Part shown: positions 37,369 to 45,269 of the stretch, piece after piece | How positions within the stretch are numbered: position 1 is the first letter of the stretch | How the letters are laid out: each line of letters starts with the position of its first letter | Source: Pseudoxanthomonas broegbernensis | GTDB lineage: Bacteria; Pseudomonadota; Gammaproteobacteria; Xanthomonadales; Xanthomonadaceae | Reading direction: 5' to 3' | Assembly: GCF_014202435.1 (NCBI RefSeq) | Contig: NZ_JACHGU010000001.1 | Coordinates: 310,001-374,000 of the forward strand | DNA: 64,000 nucleotides | Translations under genes and position numbers: made by a program | The notes under the pieces: model-generated | Told to the model about the DNA's origin: nothing | Database searches by the model: none | Seen by the model: only the letters and a program-made list of their open reading frames with translations

Positions 37369-37476
37369 TTTATCGCGATGGATGTGAATAGTGATGTGTG
37401 CTGGGCGCTTGCAGCGTGCCGCGGGCACCGGCACCCGGTGCTTCTACCGGCCCGTTCCCCACCGTATGCTGGGGCC

Positions 37477-38604
37477 ATGCCAGACCGAACCGACGCCGAT
37501 CCCCACCGGCTCCAGCAGCGCCATCGCGACTTGCTGGTGCAGGAGGCCGTCGAGACGCGGCAGCGCGCGCGCCTGGGCGGCTGGTTCTATGCGGTGGCCG
37601 CCGCGCTGGCCTTCGCGGTCACCGGCCTGGTGCCGCCCTACGGCATGATCGGGCTGCCGGTGGTGGGCGGTCTGCTGGCCCTGGCCTGCCTGCGCGTGCT
37701 GGTGCCGCTGCCGGCCGCGCCGGGCGAACGCGAGGCCGCGCGCTACCTGCGGGCGATCTGGGCGGTGGTGCTGGTCACCACCCTGGCCTGGGGCGCGTTC
37801 AGCGCCTGGGCCCAGTCCGCGCTGCCCGATCCGGCGCCGCTGATTGCGCTGCTGTTCTCCGGCGCGTTCGGCATGGCGCTGGCGCACACCATGTGCATGC
37901 GCATCCTGCCCTCGATGCTGACCGTGCTGCTGGTGATGCTGCCCACCCAGGGGGTGCTGTGGCGCGACGTGTCGATGGGCGTGGGCGCGATGTGGCTGGT
38001 CTACACCCTCTACATGCTGCTGGTGATGCGCCGCAGCCACCGCGAGTACCGCGCGCGCATCGAGCTGGAGGAGGAGCTGCGCCACCAGCGCAACCTGTTC
38101 GAGCGGCAGAGCCGGCTCGACGGCCTGACCGGGCTGCCCAACCGCCGCGAGTTTTCCGCCTCGCTGGAGCGCGCCCGCGACATGGCCGCGGACGGCCGGC
38201 CGCTGTCGCTGTTGATCCTGGACATCGACCACTTCAAGCGGATCAACGACAGCTTCGGCCACGTGGCCGGCGACGCCTGCCTGCAGGCCTTCGCCGGACG
38301 GCTGCAGGCCTTCTTCCCCTGCACCGACGACGCGCTGTGCGCGCGCCTGGGCGGGGAGGAGTTCGGCGTGATCCTGGCGCTGGACGGCGCGGCCGCCCAC
38401 CTGCGCGCCGAGGCGTTCCGCCAGGAGCTGGCGCGCGCCGAGCTGGCGTTCGACGGCCTGCGCGAGGCGGTGACCGTGAGCATTGGCTGCAGCGGCTTCG
38501 ATGCCGCCCGCCATGGCGATGCCGATGCGCTGTACCGCCATGCCGACGCGGCCCTCTACCGGGCCAAGGTCGGCGGCCGCAACCGCAGCGAACTGGCCGT
38601 CTGA
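37477..38604 (+). CDS. Membrane-bound diguanylate cyclase (GGDEF)
   Basis: A 375 aa protein. The N-terminal half has about six membrane helices (MASE-like sensor, about 30-190), a short coiled coil (IELEEELRHQRNLFERQ), then a GGDEF domain (DGLTGLPNRREFS; ILDIDHFKRINDSFGHVAGD; GGEEF at 292-296; ADAALYRAKVGGRN). The active site is intact, so it should make cyclic di-GMP. The inhibitory RxxD site before GGEEF is absent. The start MPDRTDADP is preferred over an upstream ATG at 37378 that overlaps the metF promoter region. Confidence 0.88.
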   Translation: MPDRTDADPHRLQQRHRDLLVQEAVETRQRARLGGWFYAVAAALAFAVTGLVPPYGMIGLPVVGGLLALACLRVLVPLPAAPGEREAARYLRAIWAVVLVTTLAWGAFSAWAQSALPDPAPLIALLFSGAFGMALAHTMCMRILPSMLTVLLVMLPTQGVLWRDVSMGVGAMWLVYTLYMLLVMRRSHREYRARIELEEELRHQRNLFERQSRLDGLTGLPNRREFSASLERARDMAADGRPLSLLILDIDHFKRINDSFGHVAGDACLQAFAGRLQAFFPCTDDALCARLGGEEFGVILALDGAAAHLRAEAFRQELARAELAFDGLREAVTVSIGCSGFDAARHGDADALYRHADAALYRAKVGGRNRSELAV

Positions 38605-38704
38605 GCGGCGCACGCGCGGACCCGGGGCCGTCGTGTCCGTCGCGCGGCGGACTCCCGCGCTTGCGGCCAGACCGCGCTTGCGTGGCGGTAGGCGGGCCTG
38701 CCGC

Positions 38705-38710
38705 TAGACT
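38705..38710 (+). promoter_or_regulatory. Candidate -10 element of the DUF3228 gene
   Basis: TAGACT 30 bases before the ATG at 38740, in the CCGCTAGACTGGC context also seen before gcvH (CCGCTAAACTGGC, near 63728). Confidence 0.4.
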
Positions 38711-38739
38711 GGCTCCGTCTTTTTCGCCGGCCCCCGAGC

Positions 38740-39297
38740 ATGTCGATCTTCCTGACCCCGTTTGCCCGCACCCGCCTGTTCCCGCGGCAGCCGCGCGGCA
38801 ACACCCTTCGCGACTGCACGCCCGAGCAGTTCGAGCGCCATCTCAACGAGCACCCTCCGCTGAAGGCGCTCGACGGCTACGCGCCGTTCTGCAAGCTGCA
38901 CGTGCACCGCAACTGGACCTCCACCCGCTGCCTGACGGTGCCGATCACCGCGGCGAACCGGCACCGGCTGCGCTCGGCCTACGAGGCGCGCGCGCGCGAG
39001 GAGCTGCCGGTGCTGGTGCGCTGGTTCGAGGGCATCGAGCCGCCGGTGGCCGACTACCTGGTGGTCATCCTCTACAGCCGCGAGCAACTGGCCCTGGAAG
39101 GCACGCCCATCGATGCGGATTGGGGCGTGGTCGGCTGCCTGTACACCGCCACGCCGGAGGAAATCCCGATGGCGCCGATCACGATGATGCGCAATGCGCT
39201 GGGCGTGGAGGAGGGTGGCTCGGGCGTGCCGCTGGACCGCGCGGCCTATTGGCGCGCCGTCGATTTCTGGGAGAACAACGCCAACTGGCGGCCCTAG
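38740..39297 (+). CDS. DUF3228 family protein
   Basis: A 185 aa cytoplasmic protein. It opens MSIFLTPFARTRLFPRQPRGNTLRDCTPEQFERHLN and contains GYAPFCKLHVHRNWTSTRCLTVPIT, EELPVLVRWFEG, YLVVILYSREQL and the acidic DADWGVVGCLYTATPEE. This looks like the DUF3228 family of unknown function, found in proteobacteria. It is convergent with the GH115 gene across a shared terminator. Confidence 0.65.
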   Translation: MSIFLTPFARTRLFPRQPRGNTLRDCTPEQFERHLNEHPPLKALDGYAPFCKLHVHRNWTSTRCLTVPITAANRHRLRSAYEARAREELPVLVRWFEGIEPPVADYLVVILYSREQLALEGTPIDADWGVVGCLYTATPEEIPMAPITMMRNALGVEEGGSGVPLDRAAYWRAVDFWENNANWRP

Positions 39298-39328
39298 AGT
39301 CGCGGCGCGGCCCGGCCGTGGAGAAGCA

Positions 39329-39352
39329 AACGGGCGCCTTGCGGCGCCCGTT
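39329..39352. terminator. Bidirectional terminator between DUF3228 and GH115 genes
   Basis: Perfect 10-base stem AACGGGCGCC / GGCGCCCGTT with TTGC loop. T-rich flanks are weak on both sides. The hairpin and the following CCGTATCC are repeated at 43258. Confidence 0.7.
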
Positions 39353-39396
39353 CCGTATCCTGCATCGGCGCCCGGCCAAGGGCGGCGCATGCGGGG

Positions 39397-42006
39397 TCAG
39401 GGGGCGGCCGCGGCCTGCGGCGCCGGGCCCAGGTAGGTCGGCGGCAACGGGCCTTCGGCGACCACCAGCTTCTGCAGCACCACGTTGTCGTCCAGGCGCC
39501 AGATCTTGACGGCGTGGCGGCCGGCCGGCACGCCGGCGAAGCGGGCCTGGATCATCCGTGCGTTGTCCTCGACCGCCGCGTTCCAGTCGCGCTGCGCCTG
39601 CAGCGTGGTATCGGTCGGAGCCGGGACCAGGCTGTCGGTCAGCACCTGCACCGGGCCGTCGTCGATCGACACGCCCACCCGCAGCCGGTCGCCGCCATCG
39701 ACGTCGAGCGTGGGCACCAGGTACAACTGCACGGCCAGGTCGCCGGAACCGGCGGTGGTCACGTCGTACTCCAGACGCATGCCGTCCTCCACCGTGGTGG
39801 CCGGCCGGCCCTGGGGCAGGGCGACGACCGCGCCCCCGGTGCGGCCCAGGTGCGCGATGGCGTGCCAGCGCAGCCCGGCCGCATCGACCTTGCGCGCGTA
39901 GTGCGGGGCCTCGAACGCGGTCGCGCCCGGCGCCACCGGGAAGGCGGCGGGGCGGAAGCGGACCGGCGGCGCGGCGCCGGTGGCGCGCACGCGCTTCACT
40001 TCCGGCATCACCTGCTTCTCCGGCTGCTGCCAGTTCGTGTAGCCGATGTGGGTCTGCAGCATCATCCCGTCCCACTTGCCGCCGTTGAGCGCGTGGTACT
40101 GCGCGCTGATCGCCTCGTCGCGGGCGAACGCGGCCCGCGCCCGCTCGGCGAAGACGTTGGCGCGCGCATCGCCGGCCGCGGCCAGGCGCCGGTTCCAGGC
40201 CACCGCGTAGTACAGCCGGTACAGGTTGGCCATGGCGATGACGGGGTGCTCGACCAACTGGAAGTAGGCGTCGTGGTGGCCGGCCGGCAGGGCGGCCTTC
40301 ACCCGCAGCGCCTGTGCTTCCAGCGCGTCCCATTCGGCCACCATCGCGCCGAACTCGCCGCCGTCTAGCTCCTCGCCGATGCCCTCGCCGAGCGGGAAGC
40401 TGCCGGCGTCGATCAGCTCCGGCTTGCGCCGCGCCGAGTACTGGCTGAAGCGGGTCACCAGGTCGGCGATGGCCTCGGCCTGTTCCTCGCCGAAGCTGGC
40501 GCGCGCCCACTCCCGCGGGAAGCGCCGCAGCGCATCGGCATCCATCGCCTCCGGGTCCCAGGCGTGCTTCATGAAGAAGTCCAGCGGGTATTCCACCGGC
40601 TTGATGTCGCCGACGTTGACGATCCACATCGCGCGCGCGCCGCGCCGGTAGGAGAGGTCCATCTGCTGCCAGGTCTTCTCGACCTGGGTGGTGTTGAGCC
40701 ACTTGTAGTTGCGCGGCCCGCCCACGTAGTCGAAGTGGTAGTACACGCCGAAGCCGCCGGGGCGGTCGAAGTCCTTGGTCGGCAGGCGCCGCACCTGGCC
40801 CCAGTTGTCGTCGGCGAACAGCAGGATCACGTCGTCCGGCACGGTCATGCCGTGGTCGTAGTAGTCCTGCACCTCCTTGTACAGCGCCCACACCTGCGGG
40901 GTTTCCGTGGCGGGACGGCCGGTGGCCTCCTCGAGGATGCGGCGCTGGTCGGCGACGATGGTCTCCAGCAGCCGGGTCGCGGTGCCCTCGGACATGGCCT
41001 CGTCGCCATCGCCGCGCATGCCCAGGCTGACCACGCTTTCGTAGGGGCGGCCGTCGCCGCGCGACATCATCCGCTCGATGCCGCCGCGCCAGAAGGCGCG
41101 CAGGTTCTCGCCGTTGCTGGCGTAGTCCCAGCGCCCGCCGGTGACGCCGCCGCCGGTGTTGCGGTGCCACTCGTCGTGGGCGCGCATCATCGGCTCGTGG
41201 TGGGTGGTGCCCATGACCACGCCCATCGCGTCGGCCAGCACCATGTTCTGCGGGTCGTCGTCGTTGAAGGCCTTGGGCGTCCACATCGCCGGCCACAGGT
41301 AGTTGCCCTTGAGCCGCAGCAGCAGCTCGAACACATGCGCGTACATGGCCGAGTTGATGCCGCCGAAGCGCTTGCGCGCCCAGGTGCCGAACGCCGGCTC
41401 CTCGTCGTTGATGAAGAAGCCGCGGTACTTCACCTTCGGCTGGTCGTGGCGTGCGCCGGCCGTCAGGTACACGCCGGACCTGCGCTGGACCGGGACGTCG
41501 GCAAACCAGTGCCAGGGCGAGACGCCGATCTTCTCGGACAGGTCGTACAGGCCGAACACCGCGCCGCGGCGGTCGGCGCCGGCCACCACCAGGGCCCGCT
41601 CCACGCCGGGCCAGGGGTGCTCGACCACGGCCTGGCGGTAGGCTTCCCACTGGCCGGCCAGGCCGTCCGCGTCGAGCTTGCCGGCGCGTACCAGGGCATC
41701 GATCAGCGGGCTGTCGCCCAGCACGCCCACCACCACCAGCGCGCCGCGCGCCGCGCCGGTGTCGCCCACGCGCTGCGGCGCTTGGCCGCCGACCCGTTCC
41801 AGGTCGGCGGCGAAACCGTCCGCCGCGTGGCGCACCGCCGGATCGGCGGAGGCTTCCACCAGCAGCGCCGCGGGGCGTCCGTCCTCGATCAGGGCGAAAC
41901 TGCCCTTGGCGCCGTGCGCGCAGACCGAAACGGGTGTGGTGCAGGCCAGCGCCGCGGGCGCGGCCAGGGCGGCGATCAGGGCCAGGCAGGTCAGTAGGGG
42001 TTTCAT
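39397..42006 (-). CDS. GH115 xylan alpha-1,2-glucuronidase
   Basis: Exported enzyme of 869 aa that removes (4-O-methyl)glucuronic acid from xylan. Signal peptide MKPLLTCLALIAALAAPAALA. GH115 segments include KYRGFFINDEEPAFGTWARKRFGGINSAMYAHVFELLLRLKGNYLWPAMW, GTTHHEPMMRAHDEW, FADDNWGQVRRLPT, YHFDYVGGPRNYKWLNT and MHIGYTNWQQP-like THIGYTNWQQPEKQVMPEV near the C-terminal beta domain. An ATG 15 bases upstream is an alternative start. A xyl-box-like palindrome lies 57-70 bases upstream of the start. No other xylan gene is in the window. Confidence 0.9.
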   Translation of the reverse strand: MKPLLTCLALIAALAAPAALACTTPVSVCAHGAKGSFALIEDGRPAALLVEASADPAVRHAADGFAADLERVGGQAPQRVGDTGAARGALVVVGVLGDSPLIDALVRAGKLDADGLAGQWEAYRQAVVEHPWPGVERALVVAGADRRGAVFGLYDLSEKIGVSPWHWFADVPVQRRSGVYLTAGARHDQPKVKYRGFFINDEEPAFGTWARKRFGGINSAMYAHVFELLLRLKGNYLWPAMWTPKAFNDDDPQNMVLADAMGVVMGTTHHEPMMRAHDEWHRNTGGGVTGGRWDYASNGENLRAFWRGGIERMMSRGDGRPYESVVSLGMRGDGDEAMSEGTATRLLETIVADQRRILEEATGRPATETPQVWALYKEVQDYYDHGMTVPDDVILLFADDNWGQVRRLPTKDFDRPGGFGVYYHFDYVGGPRNYKWLNTTQVEKTWQQMDLSYRRGARAMWIVNVGDIKPVEYPLDFFMKHAWDPEAMDADALRRFPREWARASFGEEQAEAIADLVTRFSQYSARRKPELIDAGSFPLGEGIGEELDGGEFGAMVAEWDALEAQALRVKAALPAGHHDAYFQLVEHPVIAMANLYRLYYAVAWNRRLAAAGDARANVFAERARAAFARDEAISAQYHALNGGKWDGMMLQTHIGYTNWQQPEKQVMPEVKRVRATGAAPPVRFRPAAFPVAPGATAFEAPHYARKVDAAGLRWHAIAHLGRTGGAVVALPQGRPATTVEDGMRLEYDVTTAGSGDLAVQLYLVPTLDVDGGDRLRVGVSIDDGPVQVLTDSLVPAPTDTTLQAQRDWNAAVEDNARMIQARFAGVPAGRHAVKIWRLDDNVVLQKLVVAEGPLPPTYLGPAPQAAAAP

Positions 42007-42062
42007 GTCTGTAAGGTCCATCCCTTCGGGTGAGGCGGCGTTTCGGAAGGCGACCGCATAAC

Positions 42063-42076
42063 TGGTAGCGCTATCA
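42063..42076 (-). promoter_or_regulatory. xyl-box-like operator of the GH115 gene
   Basis: TGGTAGCGCTATCA, a near-palindrome differing at one position from the xyl-box TGGTAGCGCTAACA described for the XylR regulon of Xanthomonas. A minus-strand TATAGT (42082-42087) lies just upstream, so the box overlaps the expected transcription start, a repressor position. The rest of the 350-base gap holds a REP-like element (42177) and nothing else obvious. Confidence 0.75.
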
Positions 42077-42176
42077 TTTCGACTATAGCCAATTCCTGCC
42101 CGGGGGGCGTGCTGCGCTGCGGCGCAAGGCCGAAGGGACAAGGTTTGCCGGGCTCGCCGCCGCCCGATGCGCGGCC

Positions 42177-42204
42177 TTGCAGGGAGCCGGCTCCAGTCGG
42201 CGAC
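42177..42204 (+). repeat. REP-like palindrome, copy 4
   Basis: TTGCAGGGAGCCGGCTCCAG then TCGGCGAC. Same core and orientation as the other four copies. Confidence 0.7.
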
Positions 42205-42356
42205 CTTCCCCCGGACGCGGCATTCCCATGCACCCGGCTCAGGATATTCCCGCGGCGGCCGATCTGCTTGTGTCCCCCGGCCCTCGGTGGCGGGCTGTCG
42301 CCCCGACGCGCGCCACGGGCCGGAGACGCCTCCCTTCCCACTTCCCCCCGACCCGC

Positions 42357-43088
42357 ATGACCCTCTTCCCACTCATCCTCATGGCCATCCTGGCGGGCTG
42401 GGCCGTCACCGCGACCCTGCTGGCGGCCAGCCTGGGCGGGCGGCTGCGGCGCGAGCGCCAGGAGCACGCCCAGGCGCAGGAACGGAACGCCCGCTACCGC
42501 GCCGCCCTGCGCCTGCTGGAAGGGAAGGCCGCCGCCATCGCCGCCCGGTTCGAGGCGCTGCAGCGCGAGCACGCCGACCTCAGGCAATCGGTCGAGGCCC
42601 GGGACCGGGCGCCCGTGGAGCGGCCGCTGCCGACGATCGTAGTCGACAGCCTCGACATCTCCGGGGAGGTCGGCACCCTGTTCGAGCACGTCGCGCGCGT
42701 GGCCGTGGCGATCAGGAACTACAGCGCCTATACCCGCGGGCACTACGGTCCGGAGCCGAACAAGGCCCGCTACGACCTGCTCTGGCTGGCGGACTGCCTG
42801 CACACCTTCGACCGGGTCGGGAAGGCGCTGGCGGCCGGAAGCCAGCGGGAACTGGCGGCGGCCAGTGGGGAGCTGCTGTCCATGTACGACATGTACCTCA
42901 AGGACGGCTCCGGCTACGACAGCCGCGATACCTTCAGGCGGCTGGCCGAGCGCGTGCCGCTGGCCGGCGTGACCGACGCCATCCGCTCGATCGCGATGAA
43001 GACCGCGCCGGACCCGGAGGAGGCCACGGGCGCGCAGGTTCCAGCCGCGGGCGCCGCGCCGCCGGTGTCCGCCGCCGCGCAGGGCTGA
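42357..43088 (+). CDS. Membrane-anchored coiled-coil protein, unknown
   Basis: A 243 aa protein. One N-terminal membrane helix (MTLFPLILMAILAGWAVTATLLAASL), then a basic/acidic coiled coil (about 33-85, RERQEHAQAQERNARYRAALRLLEGK) and a helical C-terminal domain (about 95-225) with NYSAYTRGHYGPEPNKARYDLLWLADCLHTF and a variable Ala/Pro tail. No recognised family. The start is chosen so that the helix is N-terminal; upstream in-frame sequence runs through a REP-like element. Confidence 0.65.
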   Translation: MTLFPLILMAILAGWAVTATLLAASLGGRLRRERQEHAQAQERNARYRAALRLLEGKAAAIAARFEALQREHADLRQSVEARDRAPVERPLPTIVVDSLDISGEVGTLFEHVARVAVAIRNYSAYTRGHYGPEPNKARYDLLWLADCLHTFDRVGKALAAGSQRELAAASGELLSMYDMYLKDGSGYDSRDTFRRLAERVPLAGVTDAIRSIAMKTAPDPEEATGAQVPAAGAAPPVSAAAQG

Positions 43089-43257
43089 AGGAACGGTCCG
43101 CCGGCGGACGCTTTCCCGCGGCGCATCGCCACGGGTGTCCCGGCGCACGCCGGCGAGGGTCTATGCACCAGGGTTGCGCGCCTGGGGGTGCGCCTGCGCC
43201 CGTATCCGCCCGAGGGCGCTTGCCGGGGCCTGACGAGATGGCGTTCACCGCAACGGG

Positions 43258-43281
43258 AACGGGCGCCCTGCGGCGCCCGTT
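43258..43281. terminator. Terminator downstream of ahcY
   Basis: Stem AACGGGCGCC / GGCGCCCGTT with CTGC loop, 27 bases past the ahcY stop on the minus strand. Nearly identical to the hairpin at 39329, including the flanking CCGTATCC. Confidence 0.7.
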
Positions 43282-43307
43282 CCGTATCCATGCGGCATGG
43301 ACGCCGC

Positions 43308-44765
43308 TCAGTAGCGGTAGTGCTCCGGCTTGTACGGGCCGTCCACCGGGATGCCCAGGTAGTCGGCCTGGGCCTGGGTCAGCCGGGTCAGCTTCACCCC
43401 GATCTTCTCCAGGTGCAGGCGCGCCACTTCCTCGTCCAGCTTCTTCGGCAGGCGGTAGACCTCCTTGCCGTAGGCGTCCTTGTTGGCCCACAGGTCGATC
43501 TGGGCCAGGGTCTGGTTGGAGAAGCTGTTGGACATCACGAAGCTGGGATGGCCGGTGGCGCAGCCCAGGTTCACCAGGCGGCCCTCGGCCAGCAGGAAGA
43601 TCGAGTTGCCGGCTTTTCCATCGCTCGTCGCGAAGGTGAACTTGTCCACCTGCGGCTTGATGTTGGTCCGCACCGCGCCGGAGGCGTACAGCGCGTCGAC
43701 CTGGATCTCGTTGTCGAAGTGGCCGATGTTGCAGACGATGGCCTGGTCCTTCATCGCCTGCATGTGGGCCAGGGTGATGATGTCCTTGTTGCCGGTGGTG
43801 GTGACGTAGATGTCGGCGGTGCCCAGGGTGTCTTCCACCGTGTTGACCTCGAAGCCCTCCATCGCCGCCTGCAGCGCGCAGATCGGGTCGACCTCGGTGA
43901 CGACGACGCGGGCACCGTAGGCGCGCAGCGAGTGCGCCGAGCCCTTGCCGACGTCGCCGTAGCCGCACACCACGGCGACCTTGCCGGCCAGCATCACGTC
44001 CATCGCCCGCTTCAGGCCGTCGGCCAGCGACTCGCGGCAGCCGTACAGGTTGTCGAACTTGCTCTTGGTCACCGAGTCGTTGACGTTGATCGCCGGCACC
44101 AGCAGGGTGCCGGCCTCGGCCAACTGGTACAGGCGGTGCACGCCGGTGGTGGTTTCCTCGGACACGCCCTTCCAGTCGGCGACCACGCGGGTCCAGTAGC
44201 CGGGACGCTCGCCGGCCACGCGCTTGAGCAGGTTCTTGATCACCTGCTCCTCGTGGCTGCCGGAAGGCGTATCCACCCAGTCGCTGCCGTTCTCCAGCTC
44301 GTAGCCCTTGTGGATCAGCAAGGTCACGTCGCCGCCGTCGTCCACCACCAGCTCCGGGCCGGTCAGGGTGCCGTCGGGCAGGGCGAAGGTCAGCGCGTCC
44401 AGGGTGCAGTCCCAGTATTCCTCCAGGGTCTCGCCCTTCCAGGCGAACACCGGTGTGCCGGTGGCGGCGATCGCCGCGGCGGCGTGGTCCTGGGTGGAGA
44501 AGATGTTGCACGAGGCCCAGCGCACGTACGCGCCGATGTCCTTCAGGGTCTCGATCAGGACCGCGGTCTGGATGGTCATGTGCAGCGAGCCGGTCACGCG
44601 CACGCCCTTGAGCGGCTGCGCGGCGGCGTACTTGCGGCGGATCGACATCAGCCCGGGCATCTCGTGCTCGGCGATGTCGATTTCCTTGCGGCCCCAGTCG
44701 GCCAGGGCGATGTCGGCGACCTTGTAGTCGCCTTCGGTGGAGAAGGTCTTGGCGACGGCGTTCAT
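43308..44765 (-). CDS. ahcY: S-adenosylhomocysteine hydrolase
   Basis: Cytoplasmic NAD-dependent enzyme (EC 3.13.2.1, formerly 3.3.1.1) of 485 aa that splits SAH into homocysteine and adenosine. Key segments are [65 protein letters not shown], the NAD motif [22 protein letters not shown] and the C-terminal KPEHYRY. The length is that of the bacterial long form. The start [10 protein letters not shown] has GGAG nearby. Its leader carries an SAH riboswitch. Confidence 0.97.
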   Translation of the reverse strand: MNAVAKTFSTEGDYKVADIALADWGRKEIDIAEHEMPGLMSIRRKYAAAQPLKGVRVTGSLHMTIQTAVLIETLKDIGAYVRWASCNIFSTQDHAAAAIAATGTPVFAWKGETLEEYWDCTLDALTFALPDGTLTGPELVVDDGGDVTLLIHKGYELENGSDWVDTPSGSHEEQVIKNLLKRVAGERPGYWTRVVADWKGVSEETTTGVHRLYQLAEAGTLLVPAINVNDSVTKSKFDNLYGCRESLADGLKRAMDVMLAGKVAVVCGYGDVGKGSAHSLRAYGARVVVTEVDPICALQAAMEGFEVNTVEDTLGTADIYVTTTGNKDIITLAHMQAMKDQAIVCNIGHFDNEIQVDALYASGAVRTNIKPQVDKFTFATSDGKAGNSIFLLAEGRLVNLGCATGHPSFVMSNSFSNQTLAQIDLWANKDAYGKEVYRLPKKLDEEVARLHLEKIGVKLTRLTQAQADYLGIPVDGPYKPEHYRY

Positions 44766-44807
44766 TGCGGGTGCTCCGGTGTGGGGCGAGACGGGGTCTC
44801 GCTTTGG

Positions 44808-44927
44808 CCGGGCGCCGTTGTTGCATGTTCGTAACCTGCGCCGAGCCTGGCCGTGGAAGCCCGGCACGTCGAAGTGCCGGCGCCTGCGGAAGGTTCCGCC
44901 GGTCCACGGTCGCAGCGCCCCTCGGCG
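44808..44927 (-). promoter_or_regulatory. SAH riboswitch in the ahcY leader
   Basis: Read on the minus strand, the leader has CCGAGGGGCGCTGCGACC, a variable hairpin, CCAGGCTCGGC, a second hairpin and AACGGCGCCC. This is the consensus layout of the SAH riboswitch (CCGAGG-GCGCUGC, CAGGCUCGG, AACGGCGC pseudoknot). A GCGAGAC/GTCTCGC hairpin (44785-44801) follows before the ribosome site and may be the expression platform. SAH binding turns expression on in known members. Confidence 0.92.
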
Positions 44928-44937
44928 GGCGTCGCGC

Positions 44938-44943
44938 ATTATA
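44938..44943 (-). promoter_or_regulatory. -10 element of ahcY
   Basis: Minus-strand TATAAT whose expected start point (about 44931) lies just before the first riboswitch stem. No clear -35. Confidence 0.6.
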
Positions 44944-44944
44944 T

Positions 44945-45269
44945 CGGCCCGGGCACGGTCCGGCGGCCGGCCGGGGGCGAGGAAGCCCGGCGCGGAGCCG
45001 TGCCGGCCTTCACGCGCGCACTCCCGCGGAACCCGGCGCGGTCGGGAGGCCGCGCGGCGCGCGGCGCGCCGGCGCCGCGGCGCGAACGCCTTCGGGAGCG
45101 CGGCGCGTGGGGGTGCCGCCGGCGGGCGTCGCGGGCGGATCGGAGGGCGTCCGGCGTACGCGGACGGCGCATTTGGACGGGGGTCGATTCGGTTGAAACT
45201 TTTGCGGCGGCGCACAAAACGCGGCTAAGCTCGGGAGTTCGCCCTTGATCTACGGAGTCGCGCGCTTCG
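44945..45269. other. Divergent intergenic region between ahcY and ppc
   Basis: About 325 bases with no supported gene, most of it extremely GC-rich. The last 80 bases before ppc are richer in A/T and contain TTGAAA (45193-45198) and ACAAAA (45214-45219) or TAAGCT (45226-45231), possible but poorly spaced promoter parts, and GGAG about 10 bases before the ppc ATG. Confidence 0.4.

Noticed and set aside
44945-45228. Small Arg/Ala-rich reading frames upstream of ppc
   Set aside because: Extreme GC composition, no ribosome site and no resemblance to known proteins; treated as intergenic.
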